DNA of 64,000 nucleotides from Emticicia fluvialis (lineage in GTDB: Bacteria; Bacteroidota; Bacteroidia; Cytophagales; Spirosomataceae). Shown one piece after another: positions 42,657-51,191 of the stretch. The notes beneath the pieces are model-generated. The model saw only the letters and a program-made list of their open reading frames with translations. It made no database searches and was not told the origin of the DNA. The stretch is taken from contig NZ_JANUSD010000008.1 in the NCBI RefSeq assembly GCF_024793945.1, positions 199,661-263,660 of the forward strand, in the 5' to 3' direction. The first letter of the stretch is position 1, and every line of letters begins with the position of its first letter. The translations under genes and the position numbers were made by a program.

Positions 42657-42684
42657 ATTGCTGTTACTAACATATTGCTGTTAC
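42657..42684. repeat. 11-bp direct repeat before RAYT2
   Basis: ATTGCTGTTAC occurs at 42657-42667 and again at 42674-42684, just before the RAYT2 ATG at 42689. Confidence 0.55.
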
Positions 42685-42688
42685 CCAA

Positions 42689-43339
42689 ATGAAGCAGGAA
42701 ATCAAGTCCTTTTACAGAAAAGATTTACCGCATTATCAACCACCACACGATACAATCTTTTTTATAACAACGCGCTTGGATGGAAGCTTACCTAAACATA
42801 AAATAGAGGAATTAAAAAAGGCACGAGAGAAAGAAATTCAAATCATTCAAAGTTCAACTTGTTCTCATGAAGAGAAATTAAAACAAGTAGATAATGCACA
42901 TAAAAGGTTTTTTGGAAAATATGATCGTATACTTGACAATCTGACCACTGGTAACCATTGGCTTAAAATACATCCTGTTGCAGAAATAGTAGCCGAATCT
43001 TTAATGTATTTTGATGGACAGAGGTATGATTTAATTTGTTATACCATCATGTCAAATCATATTCATGTGGTTTTTGAGCTTAAGAAAGAGTTTGCCTTAT
43101 ATGGGCTATTGCAGTCGATTAAAAGTTTTTCAGCAAAGAAAGCAAATGAATTGTTGGATAGAACCGGACAATTCTGGCAACATGAAAGTTATGACAGAGT
43201 AGTAAGAGACAACAATGAATTGAGTAAAGTAGTTAATTATGTTCTGAATAATCCGGTTAAAGCAGGACTATGTAAAAACTGGCAAGACTGGAAACATAGT
43301 TTTGTAAGCAAAAAGTACCAAGACTACACTCAGCCATGA
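42689..43339 (+). CDS. REP-associated tyrosine transposase (RAYT2)
   Basis: A second Y1 HUH transposase, 216 residues, clearly related to RAYT1 in layout but diverged in sequence. It has YRKDLPHYQPPHDTIFFITTRL, the HUH motif SNHIHVVF with His124 and His126, SYDRVVRD, and NYVLNNPVKAGL where Tyr184 is the likely catalytic residue. The coding sequence looks more AT-rich than its neighbours hflX and rnr, which suggests separate origin. Upstream are four family-B palindromes; downstream is a different palindrome (43361-43377). No tnpB and no IS ends. Confidence 0.9.
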   Translation: MKQEIKSFYRKDLPHYQPPHDTIFFITTRLDGSLPKHKIEELKKAREKEIQIIQSSTCSHEEKLKQVDNAHKRFFGKYDRILDNLTTGNHWLKIHPVAEIVAESLMYFDGQRYDLICYTIMSNHIHVVFELKKEFALYGLLQSIKSFSAKKANELLDRTGQFWQHESYDRVVRDNNELSKVVNYVLNNPVKAGLCKNWQDWKHSFVSKKYQDYTQP

Positions 43340-43360
43340 CCTAATAATTAATATAAAACA

Positions 43361-43377
43361 GACGGACGGTGTCCGTC
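43361..43377. repeat. Palindrome C in the rnr leader
   Basis: GACGGAC-GGT-GTCCGTC is a perfect inverted repeat with 7-bp arms and 3-base loop. It lies 22 bp after RAYT2 and 10 bp before the rnr ATG. Its core differs from family B. Confidence 0.7.
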
Positions 43378-43386
43378 AATAATAAA

Positions 43387-45738
43387 ATGTCAAAAAACAA
43401 ACATCAATCATATTATGAACGACAAAAGGCAGAAATTCTGGCCTTTTTGTCGATTAACACCACACAACCCTATACCTTACAAGACCTTTATCAACATTAT
43501 GATATACATAACAAGCAGGAAAAAAAACTGTTTGCGATGATTATTGATGATTTGCTGGAAGAAGGCAAGGTACAGCAGACAGAAAAAGGCAAATATACCG
43601 TTGACGAAGAAACAAATGCAGTCGTAGGGCGGCTTGACCACGTAAACCCACGTTTTGGGTTTGTAAGGCATGACGACAGCAAGCCGGATATCTGGGTTGA
43701 AGCAGATAACCTGAATGGCGCCATAGACGGCGACCTCGTTAAAGTGGTTACTTTCGGCGACTTTTATCGGAAAGGTGAAAATCCGGAAGGCAGAATTGTA
43801 GAAGTACTGGAACGCGGCAGGAGCGAAATAGTAGGCAAAGCCCAGATTTTTGGCAATTATGCATTGATAAGGCCCGACCATAAAAGTTTGCATGAAGATA
43901 TATTTGTTCCGAAAGAAAAAATAAACGGAGCAACCAGGAACGACCTGGTAATTGTGAAGATTCTTTCTTATCCGGCCAATGGCCAGCAGGCAGTGGGCGA
44001 GATTATTGAAATATTAGGAAAAGCCGGCGATAATAATGCTGAAATGCACGCCATTCTGGCCGAATTTGGTCTGCCTATCCGTTTCCCGAAAGAAATTGAA
44101 GAAGAAGCTGAGCGTATTCCGGAAGCCATTGATGAAGCCGAGATTAAGAAAAGAAGAGATTTTAGAGAAATACTCACTTTTACAATTGACCCGCACGATG
44201 CCAAAGACTTTGACGATGCCCTGAGTTTCAGAATACTGGAAAACGGAAACTACGAGATTGGCGTACATATTGCCGACGTAACACACTATGTGAAGCCCGG
44301 CACCAGACTTGAAGAAGAAGCCCTGAACAGGGCTACCTCTATCTATCTGGTAGATAGAACCATTCCTATGTTGCCTGAAAAGCTCTCTAACAATTTGTGT
44401 TCGCTTCGCCCCAACGAAGATAAGCTTACCTTCTCGGCCGTTTTTGAAATGACCAATGAAGGTATCATTACTAAAGAATGGTTTGGGCGAACGATTATTC
44501 ATTCCGATAAAAGATTTACTTACGAAGAGGCACAGGAGATTCTGGAAATAGAGGACGAACAATTATTGGCCGACGCAATAGCCAGCCAGTATGGTATGCC
44601 CTTGCATACGCTTAACAGGCTGGCAAAGATTCTTAAGCAGGAGCGTTTCAGTAAGGGAGCTATTAATTTTGAGACCAATGAAGTGAAGTTCAGGCTCGAT
44701 GAAAAAGGCAAGCCGCTGGGGGTTATCTTAAAAATAAGAAAAGACGCACATAAACTGATTGAAGAGTTTATGTTGCTGGCTAACAAGAAAGTGGCCGAAT
44801 TTGTATTTAATCTGGGTAAGCGCAAGCAGAAAGAGCCCAACGAAGAAAACCCTGGTAATACCATGGTTTATCGTGTACACGAACCGCCAAACCCTGAAAA
44901 ACTGAGTACCTTCGCCAATTTTGCAGCGCGTTTTGGGTTTACCATCAAAACAGACTCTGAGAAGGGGTTATCGACCACCATGAATAAGATGATGGAAGAA
45001 GTAGAGGGTACGCCTGTACAAAATGTGCTTGAACAACTGGCTGTAAGAACCATGTCTAAAGCAAGGTATACAACCGAACCACTAGGGCACTTCGGCCTGG
45101 CGTTTGATCATTACAGCCACTTTACTTCTCCTATTCGGCGGTACCCCGACATGATGGCGCATCGTTTGTTACAGAATTACCTGGACAAAAAAAAAGCCCC
45201 GAGCCTGGAAGAATACGAAAAGAAATCGAAGCATTCGTCAGACCGCGAGCGACTGGCAGCAGAAGCCGAAAGAGCTTCTATCAAGTATAAACAGGTAGAG
45301 TTCATGAGCATGCAAGACCACAACACCATTTTTGATGGGGTGGTAACAGGCGTTACAGACTTTGGTGTGTTTGTAGAAATAACCTCTACCAGTTGTGAAG
45401 GGATGGTTCGTCTGGCTGATTTGAATGATGATTTCTATGAACTCGATAAAGAGAATTACCGGGTTGTTGGTAAACGCAATGGCAGGGTAATATCATTTGG
45501 CGAAGCCGTTAAAGTGCGTGTAAAAGCAACAGACATGGAACGCCGAAGCATGGACCTTGAGCTGGTGAGCGTTTCAGGAAAGGCTTTCAGGGCTTCTTCA
45601 GGCGTAAATACCAAGTCAAGAAGGGCTGCCTCGCGTGACAGGGGCAGCAGAGGGGGCTCAAACAGAAGTGCAGGCAGAAAGTCAGCCAGCGGTAATGCTG
45701 GTAGTAAGGATAAAGGCAAAAGAAGAAGAAGAAGATAA
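43387..45738 (+). CDS. rnr: Ribonuclease R
   Basis: 3'-5' exoribonuclease of 783 residues from the ATG at 43387 (a GTG at 43369 lies in palindrome C and is not preferred). Domains: N-terminal winged helix (about 1-60), two cold-shock-like OB folds, the RNB catalytic domain (TIDPHDAKDFDDALSF with the metal-binding aspartates; TSPIRRYPDMMAHRLL), S1 domain (FDGVVTGVTDFGVFVEI) and a basic C-terminal tail rich in Ser, Arg, Lys and Gly (about 735-783). It processes structured RNA and contributes to trans-translation decay; smpB is in this same window. Confidence 0.95.
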   Translation: MSKNKHQSYYERQKAEILAFLSINTTQPYTLQDLYQHYDIHNKQEKKLFAMIIDDLLEEGKVQQTEKGKYTVDEETNAVVGRLDHVNPRFGFVRHDDSKPDIWVEADNLNGAIDGDLVKVVTFGDFYRKGENPEGRIVEVLERGRSEIVGKAQIFGNYALIRPDHKSLHEDIFVPKEKINGATRNDLVIVKILSYPANGQQAVGEIIEILGKAGDNNAEMHAILAEFGLPIRFPKEIEEEAERIPEAIDEAEIKKRRDFREILTFTIDPHDAKDFDDALSFRILENGNYEIGVHIADVTHYVKPGTRLEEEALNRATSIYLVDRTIPMLPEKLSNNLCSLRPNEDKLTFSAVFEMTNEGIITKEWFGRTIIHSDKRFTYEEAQEILEIEDEQLLADAIASQYGMPLHTLNRLAKILKQERFSKGAINFETNEVKFRLDEKGKPLGVILKIRKDAHKLIEEFMLLANKKVAEFVFNLGKRKQKEPNEENPGNTMVYRVHEPPNPEKLSTFANFAARFGFTIKTDSEKGLSTTMNKMMEEVEGTPVQNVLEQLAVRTMSKARYTTEPLGHFGLAFDHYSHFTSPIRRYPDMMAHRLLQNYLDKKKAPSLEEYEKKSKHSSDRERLAAEAERASIKYKQVEFMSMQDHNTIFDGVVTGVTDFGVFVEITSTSCEGMVRLADLNDDFYELDKENYRVVGKRNGRVISFGEAVKVRVKATDMERRSMDLELVSVSGKAFRASSGVNTKSRRAASRDRGSRGGSNRSAGRKSASGNAGSKDKGKRRRRR

Positions 45739-45741
45739 TCT

Positions 45742-47532
45742 ATGTTTTTTTCAAAAAGAGACATTCAGTTTAATCTATACCAGCTGCTCAATATTGAATC
45801 GCTAAATCGTTATGCCTATTTTCAGGATCATAACCGCGAGTCTTTTAATATGGTGCTTGATGCCGCAGGACATATAGCCGAAAAAATGCTGTATCCGCTC
45901 CTGACAGAAATGGACAGGAAAGAACCGCAACTGGTAAACGGCAGAATAAAAGTACACCCCGGAATGAAACCGATTGTAAGGCAGTTTGGACAGGATGGCT
46001 GGATAAACGCCGGGTTTTCTTATGAAGAAGGCGGGCAGCAACTACCTGTAACAGTGCTTAATGCCGCAGGGTTTATCTGTCAGGCTGCTAATTATTCGGC
46101 TAGTGTTTTTCCGTTTCTTACTTCCGGTGCCGCTAACCTCATCCGCAGTTTCGGCTCGCAACAACTGATTGATACTTTTACTCCGCCCATGTATTCTGGC
46201 GAATGGCAGGGTACTATGGCTCTTACCGAACCCAATGCAGGTAGCTCTTTGTCTGACATCAGCACCTCGGCCGAGCCAACTGAACAGGCAGGCGTCTACA
46301 ACCTGAAAGGACAGAAAATATTCATCTCTTGCGGAGACCACGATGCCTGCACCAATGTAGTGCATCTTATGCTGGCCAAAATCAAAGGCGGGCCGGCAGG
46401 AACAAAAGGCATTTCTTTATTTGTGGTACCCAGAGAACGCATCGGTGCCGGTGGTAGTCTGGTATCAAATGATGTTGTTACGGCTGGTGTATATCATAAA
46501 ATGGGTTACAAGGGCGCACCCATTGCGCATTTGATGGTGGGTTCGAACGATGATTGTGAAGGCTATCTGGTAGGAGAACCCCACAAAGGTCTTGGTTACA
46601 TGTTTCAGATGATGAACGAGGCCCGCATAGGCATTGGTATTAGTGCTGCCGCTATTGGTACGGCGGCTTATTATGCCTCTCTGGCTTATGCAAAAGAAAG
46701 ACCACAAGGTAGAAAAATTTCTGAAAAAGACCCTTTGCAGCCGCAGACACCTATAATCAATCATGCAGATATTAAACGGCAGTTGTTATTTCAGAAAGCA
46801 GTAACAGAAGGGGCGTTTTCTCTTTTGATGTATTGCAGCCAACTGGCCGACCTTGCGCATGTTGAACAAGGAGAGGCTAAAGAGCGTGCGCAGTTATTGC
46901 TTGATTTACTTACACCCATTGCCAAGTCATACCCTTCAGAAATGTGCTGTCTTTCTACCAGCGCGGCCGTTCAGATTCTGGGCGGTGCCGGGTACACCAC
47001 CGATTTCCCTGTCGAACAATATTATCGTGAGGCCCGCATTCATCCTATACATGAAGGTACAACGGCTATTCACGGGCTTGACTTACTGGGCAGAAAAATC
47101 ACTATTCATGAAGGTAAAGGGGCACAGCTATTCTTTGAAGAAATAAGCCAAACAATAAACCAGGCGCTGGCTATTAATGAGCTTAAACCATTGGCAGACC
47201 AATTGCAAAAAACATTGGGCAAGGCTCAACAGGTAACGGGGCATTTATTGAACCTGGCAGGCAAAGGAGAGGTTGAAAAGTATCTGTCTGAAGCCACACT
47301 ATACCTTGAGCTTTTCGGCCTTACTACCATTGGCTGGCAGTGGCTCAGGCAGGCCATTACAGCGCAGCAAAGTATGCCGGGTGCACATGATACAGACAGA
47401 GATTTTTATCAGGGCAAGCTCATGACAGCACGCTACTTTTATGAATACGAACTCGTAAAAGCCGACGCACTAATGAAGCGTTTGCTAAGTGCAGACCAGG
47501 TAACCATTTCTATGCAAAGTGATTGGTTCTGA
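45742..47532 (+). CDS. Acyl-CoA dehydrogenase (FadE-like, long form)
   Basis: Oxidises acyl-CoA to enoyl-CoA with FAD, first step of beta-oxidation. The 596-residue protein has an N-terminal extension typical of the long family (FFSKRDIQFNLYQLLNIESL) and the acyl-CoA-dehydrogenase blocks GTMALTEPNAGSSLSDI, IFISCGDHD, YHKMGYKGAPIAHL, LGGAGYTTDFPVEQYYREARIHPIHEGTTAIHGLDLLGRK with the probable catalytic Glu in HEGT. A C-terminal helical domain is also present. It begins 3 bp after the rnr stop codon and is probably cotranscribed. Substrate chain length is unknown. Confidence 0.93.
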   Translation: MFFSKRDIQFNLYQLLNIESLNRYAYFQDHNRESFNMVLDAAGHIAEKMLYPLLTEMDRKEPQLVNGRIKVHPGMKPIVRQFGQDGWINAGFSYEEGGQQLPVTVLNAAGFICQAANYSASVFPFLTSGAANLIRSFGSQQLIDTFTPPMYSGEWQGTMALTEPNAGSSLSDISTSAEPTEQAGVYNLKGQKIFISCGDHDACTNVVHLMLAKIKGGPAGTKGISLFVVPRERIGAGGSLVSNDVVTAGVYHKMGYKGAPIAHLMVGSNDDCEGYLVGEPHKGLGYMFQMMNEARIGIGISAAAIGTAAYYASLAYAKERPQGRKISEKDPLQPQTPIINHADIKRQLLFQKAVTEGAFSLLMYCSQLADLAHVEQGEAKERAQLLLDLLTPIAKSYPSEMCCLSTSAAVQILGGAGYTTDFPVEQYYREARIHPIHEGTTAIHGLDLLGRKITIHEGKGAQLFFEEISQTINQALAINELKPLADQLQKTLGKAQQVTGHLLNLAGKGEVEKYLSEATLYLELFGLTTIGWQWLRQAITAQQSMPGAHDTDRDFYQGKLMTARYFYEYELVKADALMKRLLSADQVTISMQSDWF

Positions 47533-47559
47533 TAATAGCACTGCTTCTCTGCTGAGGTG

Positions 47560-47976
47560 TTAGCCATGCAGAGAGAACAGATAAATACCGAAAACCATTA
47601 ATAAGAAATATCCCACCAGCGAAGCCGCTCCGGCATAGTCTTTAGCAATGCGTTGCCCCGTAAACAGGCAAAGAATGGCCAGGGTAGATACCTCTAAACC
47701 TAGCACCGCAAAATCTGCCTGGCCTTCTGCAAAATAGTACACTCCACCTAAGAAGCTAAATATCCCTGCCGAAACCTCCAGAATCAGAATAACAATAAAT
47801 AGCATCGTAGAAACACTGCGCAGGAATGTCTTGGCAAATACACTCTGAATATAAGACTTATTGCCGCTGAAATCAATTACTTTATCGAAACCGGATTGAA
47901 GAAACAGCACCCCGGCAAAAAGGGATATCGCAACCTGAATCAATTTAAGCAAGGTATGGTCAAAGATTGGGCTCAT
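47560..47976 (-). CDS. DoxX-like small membrane protein
   Basis: The 138-residue protein has four transmembrane helices: LLKLIQVAISLFAGVLFLQSGFDKV, TMLFIVILILEVSAGIFSFLGGV, FAVLGLEVSTLAILCLFTGQR and AASLVGYFLLMVFGIYLF. The SGFDKVIDF signature is close to DoxX/DoxD proteins, which take part in quinone or thiol metabolism in some bacteria. It converges on the acyl-CoA dehydrogenase gene. Confidence 0.7.
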   Translation of the reverse strand: MSPIFDHTLLKLIQVAISLFAGVLFLQSGFDKVIDFSGNKSYIQSVFAKTFLRSVSTMLFIVILILEVSAGIFSFLGGVYYFAEGQADFAVLGLEVSTLAILCLFTGQRIAKDYAGAASLVGYFLLMVFGIYLFSLHG

Positions 47977-48100
47977 GGTATTTTAGTTTTTTAGCAAATA
48001 TATCGAAAATACCTTATCGAAAAATATTGCAGAATAATATTTTGAATAGTGCCAGCAAAAGCGTTTTTTTGTTTGTAAATCAGAATAAAATTTTGAATCA

Positions 48101-48553
48101 ATGGCTTCTTTCGGCTTCGTTACTCAAAAAGAGATTGATTACCTGGTAAGTGGCTTTCTGGCCAAAACGTTACCTTCTGCTGATTGGACACACCAGGCAC
48201 ATCTTATTACCGGCCTGTGGCATGTAGCCGGAATGGGTTACGAAAAGGCCCTTGCTGAAATGCGCGCTCATATTCCGGTTTATAATGAGGCTGGCGGTGG
48301 AATGAATACCGATTCAGGCGGGTATCATGATACCATCACGGTTTTCTGGGTCTGGTTGCTGAGCGAATGCTGGATAAGGTACTCGGAGGGAGGCCGGTCA
48401 TTTGAAGATATTTGTAATGCCTTTCTGCAAAGTAAATACGCAGACAGAAACAACGCCCTGATTTTTTATTCGAGAGAACGCCTTTTTTCTAAAGAAGCGC
48501 GGCTGGGTTATGCAGAGCCGGATATACAGCCTCTTGATTTTACTAAAATCTGA
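48101..48553 (+). CDS. Conserved protein of unknown function, WTHxAHL motif
   Basis: The 150-residue soluble protein has a pattern of histidines in conserved-looking blocks: DWTHQAHLITGLWH, GGMNTDSGGYHDTITVFWVW and NALIFYSRERLFSKEARLGYAEPDIQPLDF. The spaced histidines (WTHxAHL, GLWH, GYH) could bind metal. I cannot name a family. The N-terminal helix region is unremarkable, with no signal peptide. It is transcribed alone and ends at a strong terminator shared with the convergent OMP gene. Confidence 0.65.
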   Translation: MASFGFVTQKEIDYLVSGFLAKTLPSADWTHQAHLITGLWHVAGMGYEKALAEMRAHIPVYNEAGGGMNTDSGGYHDTITVFWVWLLSECWIRYSEGGRSFEDICNAFLQSKYADRNNALIFYSRERLFSKEARLGYAEPDIQPLDFTKI

Positions 48554-48572
48554 AGGTAGGCTTGCTGAAATT

Positions 48573-48618
48573 AAGCGTGCCACGGCTTTACTCGTTAGAG
48601 TTTAACCGTGGCACGCTT
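48573..48618. terminator. Bidirectional terminator
   Basis: AAGCGTGCCACGG (48573-48585) and CCGTGGCACGCTT (48606-48618) pair perfectly over 13 bp, with a T-rich flank on the right (TTGACTTTTTATT). It lies between convergent genes. Confidence 0.75.
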
Positions 48619-48634
48619 TGACTTTTTATTTTGA

Positions 48635-49366
48635 TTACAGACGAATACCAAACATAATAGTGTTGCCGTTTACAGGGTTGTTATCTTTGAACACCGGGGT
48701 CATTTGATAGCGGGCAAAAAGTGTAAAGTTCTTGTGTCCTAACTCTGCTGCCAGCCCATAGTGAAACTTGTTCATGTTAAATGCGCTGTGGTCACGTTTG
48801 GTGCCGTTTTCGCCTTTAATTTTGGTGTAGCTGTTTATTCTGGCTCCGCCATAAGCACCCAGGCCTAGTATCCATTTGCTTTCTTTAAAGCCAAATTGCA
48901 ACATTAAAGGCACATTGAAACTGGTAACTACAAGTTTAGATTTGTCTAATTGGTCTTTCACTTCTACAAAATCTGCTCCGGTAGCCTGATTCTTCAATGT
49001 AATATTGTCTTTAAACATATAGTTATTCCAGGCAAACTCAAATCCGGTTCCCATGGCCACATCAACTTTGTTGCCTGTAATAAGCCGATGGTTTTTCTTC
49101 CAGTTAAGTGCCACATAACGTGAGTTCCAGTTGTCAAGTTCTGGCGTTTTATCATTGTCGAAAGTGTTCAAACCCAGGTATAAACCAAAATCTCTTCTTG
49201 AAAACATATTCCGGCTTTTGCGTTCGGTGCGTTCTTCTTTATAGCTTTTGCTGTTATAGTTTCTATTGTCAGAGTCGAAGTGGTCTTCTTCATCCTGGGC
49301 CATTACACTTACGTGGGCTGTCATGGCAATTGCTAAAGCGGCGATGGTTGTTATAAGCGTTTTCAT
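48635..49366 (-). CDS. Predicted outer-membrane beta-barrel protein
   Basis: The 243-residue product has a signal peptide (MKTLITTIAALAIAMTAHVSVMAQ), then a charged, Asn-rich segment (DEEDHFDSDNRNYNSKSYKEERTERKS) that may be periplasmic, then beta-barrel strands (FGLYLGLNTF, VAMGTGFEFAWNNYM, VTSFNVPLMLQFGF, WILGLGAYGGARI, HYGLAAELGHKNFTLFARYQMTPVF) with aromatic ends. It ends with a RL aromatic-lacking strand. It resembles small Bacteroidota OMPs but is unnamed. The gene for murB lies upstream on the same strand but 218 bp away. Confidence 0.72.
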   Translation of the reverse strand: MKTLITTIAALAIAMTAHVSVMAQDEEDHFDSDNRNYNSKSYKEERTERKSRNMFSRRDFGLYLGLNTFDNDKTPELDNWNSRYVALNWKKNHRLITGNKVDVAMGTGFEFAWNNYMFKDNITLKNQATGADFVEVKDQLDKSKLVVTSFNVPLMLQFGFKESKWILGLGAYGGARINSYTKIKGENGTKRDHSAFNMNKFHYGLAAELGHKNFTLFARYQMTPVFKDNNPVNGNTIMFGIRL

Positions 49367-49584
49367 AATAGTAATAATTAATAATGGTGTAATCTGATAT
49401 ATTTAAAAAAACTGCCGCGGAGTTTTTAAAAAGACTTTTTTTGTTGCATTTCATAAACAAGATGCAGAAAGCAAACACCGGGGTTGCGTAGAGGTAAAAA
49501 AAAATTTGAGGCAATGACAAACGGCAGTAACTGCCCTGTCAGCGGTTTGGCAGGTAGATGATTCTTAAAAGTAAAAAATATGAT

Positions 49585-50601
49585 TTACACAAAATTGACC
49601 TCGGCTTGCAGTTGGATGCCGAATTGCTCAAGAACAGATTGTTGTATTTTCTGAGAAAGTTCCTTTATCTCGTTCCCTTTTCCGCCGCCATAATTCACCA
49701 GCACAAGTGCTTGCTTGGTGTGTACACCCACCTGTCCGAATCGCTGGCCTTTCCAGCCGGCCTGTTCAATCAACCACCCTGCCGGTACTTTTACGGTATT
49801 TTCATTTACCGGATAAGAGGGTACAGACGGAAACCTCTCTTTCAGTAAATCAAATTGTGCTTTGGGTATTTCAGGATTTTTGAAGAAACTTCCTGCATTA
49901 CCTATTTCGGCAGGGTTAGGTAATTTACTCTGGCGGATACTGATAACCGCCTCACTGATGGCCTTGATGCTCAGCGTCTCCACGTTCATAGCAGCCAGTG
50001 TTTCCTGAATGGCTCCATAAGCTACCTGAAAAACAGGAGCTTTACACAGTTTAAAGGTTACATTTATAATGACATACCTGCCTTTGGCTTCATGCTTAAA
50101 AATGCTCTCCCGGTAGCCAAAGCGGCATTCTTCTTTTGTAAAAGTTTTTATGTTACCTGTTTTTATTTCAATTGCTTCCAGGCTCTCAAACACTTCTTTA
50201 ATCTCAACCCCATAAGCGCCTATGTTCTGCATAGGGGCAGCGCCTACTGTACCGGGTATTAGCGACAGGTTTTCTACACCTGCATATTCATTATTGACAC
50301 AGTACATCACCAGGTCATGCCATACTTCTCCGGCACCTGCTTTCAGCCAGATGTTCTCTTCGTCTTCTTTAATTTTCTCAATGCCCTTAATGGCTATTTT
50401 GATTACTATACCGTTAAAATCCTGAGTCAGTAACAGATTGCTTCCACCCCCTAGTATTAGTCTTTCAGTTTGCTGAAACGCCGGGTCATTCAGTATGGCA
50501 TGCAATTGTTCAATACCTGAAACTTCAACAAAATATTTAGCAGTAGCTTCCAGACCGAAAGTATTATAAGGCTTAAGCGATACGTTGGTTTGAACCGTCA
50601 T
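49585..50601 (-). CDS. murB: UDP-N-acetylenolpyruvoylglucosamine reductase
   Basis: FAD-dependent reduction of UDP-GlcNAc-enolpyruvate to UDP-MurNAc in peptidoglycan synthesis. The 338-residue E. coli-type enzyme has the FAD-binding segments RLILGGGSNLLL, IPGTVGAAPMQNIGAYGVEIKEVFESLEAI and the catalytic serine in NAGSFFKNPEIP. The C-terminal GWLIEQAGWKGQRFGQVGVHTKQALVLVNYGG is intact. Monocistronic. A minus-strand TAAATTTG at 50639-50646 may be the -7 promoter element. Confidence 0.96.
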   Translation of the reverse strand: MTVQTNVSLKPYNTFGLEATAKYFVEVSGIEQLHAILNDPAFQQTERLILGGGSNLLLTQDFNGIVIKIAIKGIEKIKEDEENIWLKAGAGEVWHDLVMYCVNNEYAGVENLSLIPGTVGAAPMQNIGAYGVEIKEVFESLEAIEIKTGNIKTFTKEECRFGYRESIFKHEAKGRYVIINVTFKLCKAPVFQVAYGAIQETLAAMNVETLSIKAISEAVISIRQSKLPNPAEIGNAGSFFKNPEIPKAQFDLLKERFPSVPSYPVNENTVKVPAGWLIEQAGWKGQRFGQVGVHTKQALVLVNYGGGKGNEIKELSQKIQQSVLEQFGIQLQAEVNFV

Positions 50602-51191
50602 GAAGAAGAAATAAAAAGAATTTTAATTACACGTTGCGCAAATTTAGTGCTTTTGCAGGAATGAGAACTAACAAAGTTTGAAATTATAGTTTTCAAGGTG
50701 AAGTTTGTAAACGGGCAACAATAGCGGTAACGGCCTGATTTATAGATTATTATTGATTTCTGAAGATGTGGCATGATTATTAACCTGCAAATTCCGTTGG
50801 TTTTTTATACTTTAAATATGAAATATTCTATATTTGCAGCATCTATTCAAGCTTACCTCTTATTTAGTAATTGATTTACTAAACCACTACTCACCCTGCC
50901 TATAAATTATTTTCAGGTACGTTTTAGCCTGCCAATCGGCACTTGCATTAAATAATTGTGAAAAATCAAAGGGTTTTGAAATTTTAGTCAGACACTTATG
51001 TCTTATAATCTGTTGACTATCAGATTCTTATATTTTTCGCCCAAAGCAGGCAGGTATTTGCATCAAAAAAACTTTTGCACTTTTCTCATTTCAAGCTACT
51101 TTTACGTAAAATTGAGAATCATTCAGTTTGCTTGCAAACGCTGTCTCTGTTTTGAGTAAAAAAATCTACTAATCATCTAATCAATGATATA
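50602..51191. other. Long intergenic region upstream of sucD
   Basis: About 590 bp between divergent murB and sucD with no credible gene. It contains minus-strand TAAATTTG (50639-50646) ahead of murB and plus-strand TATATTTG (50829-50836) 356 bp before sucD; the latter lacks a correctly spaced -33 element. No terminator or known riboswitch was recognised. Confidence 0.4.
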
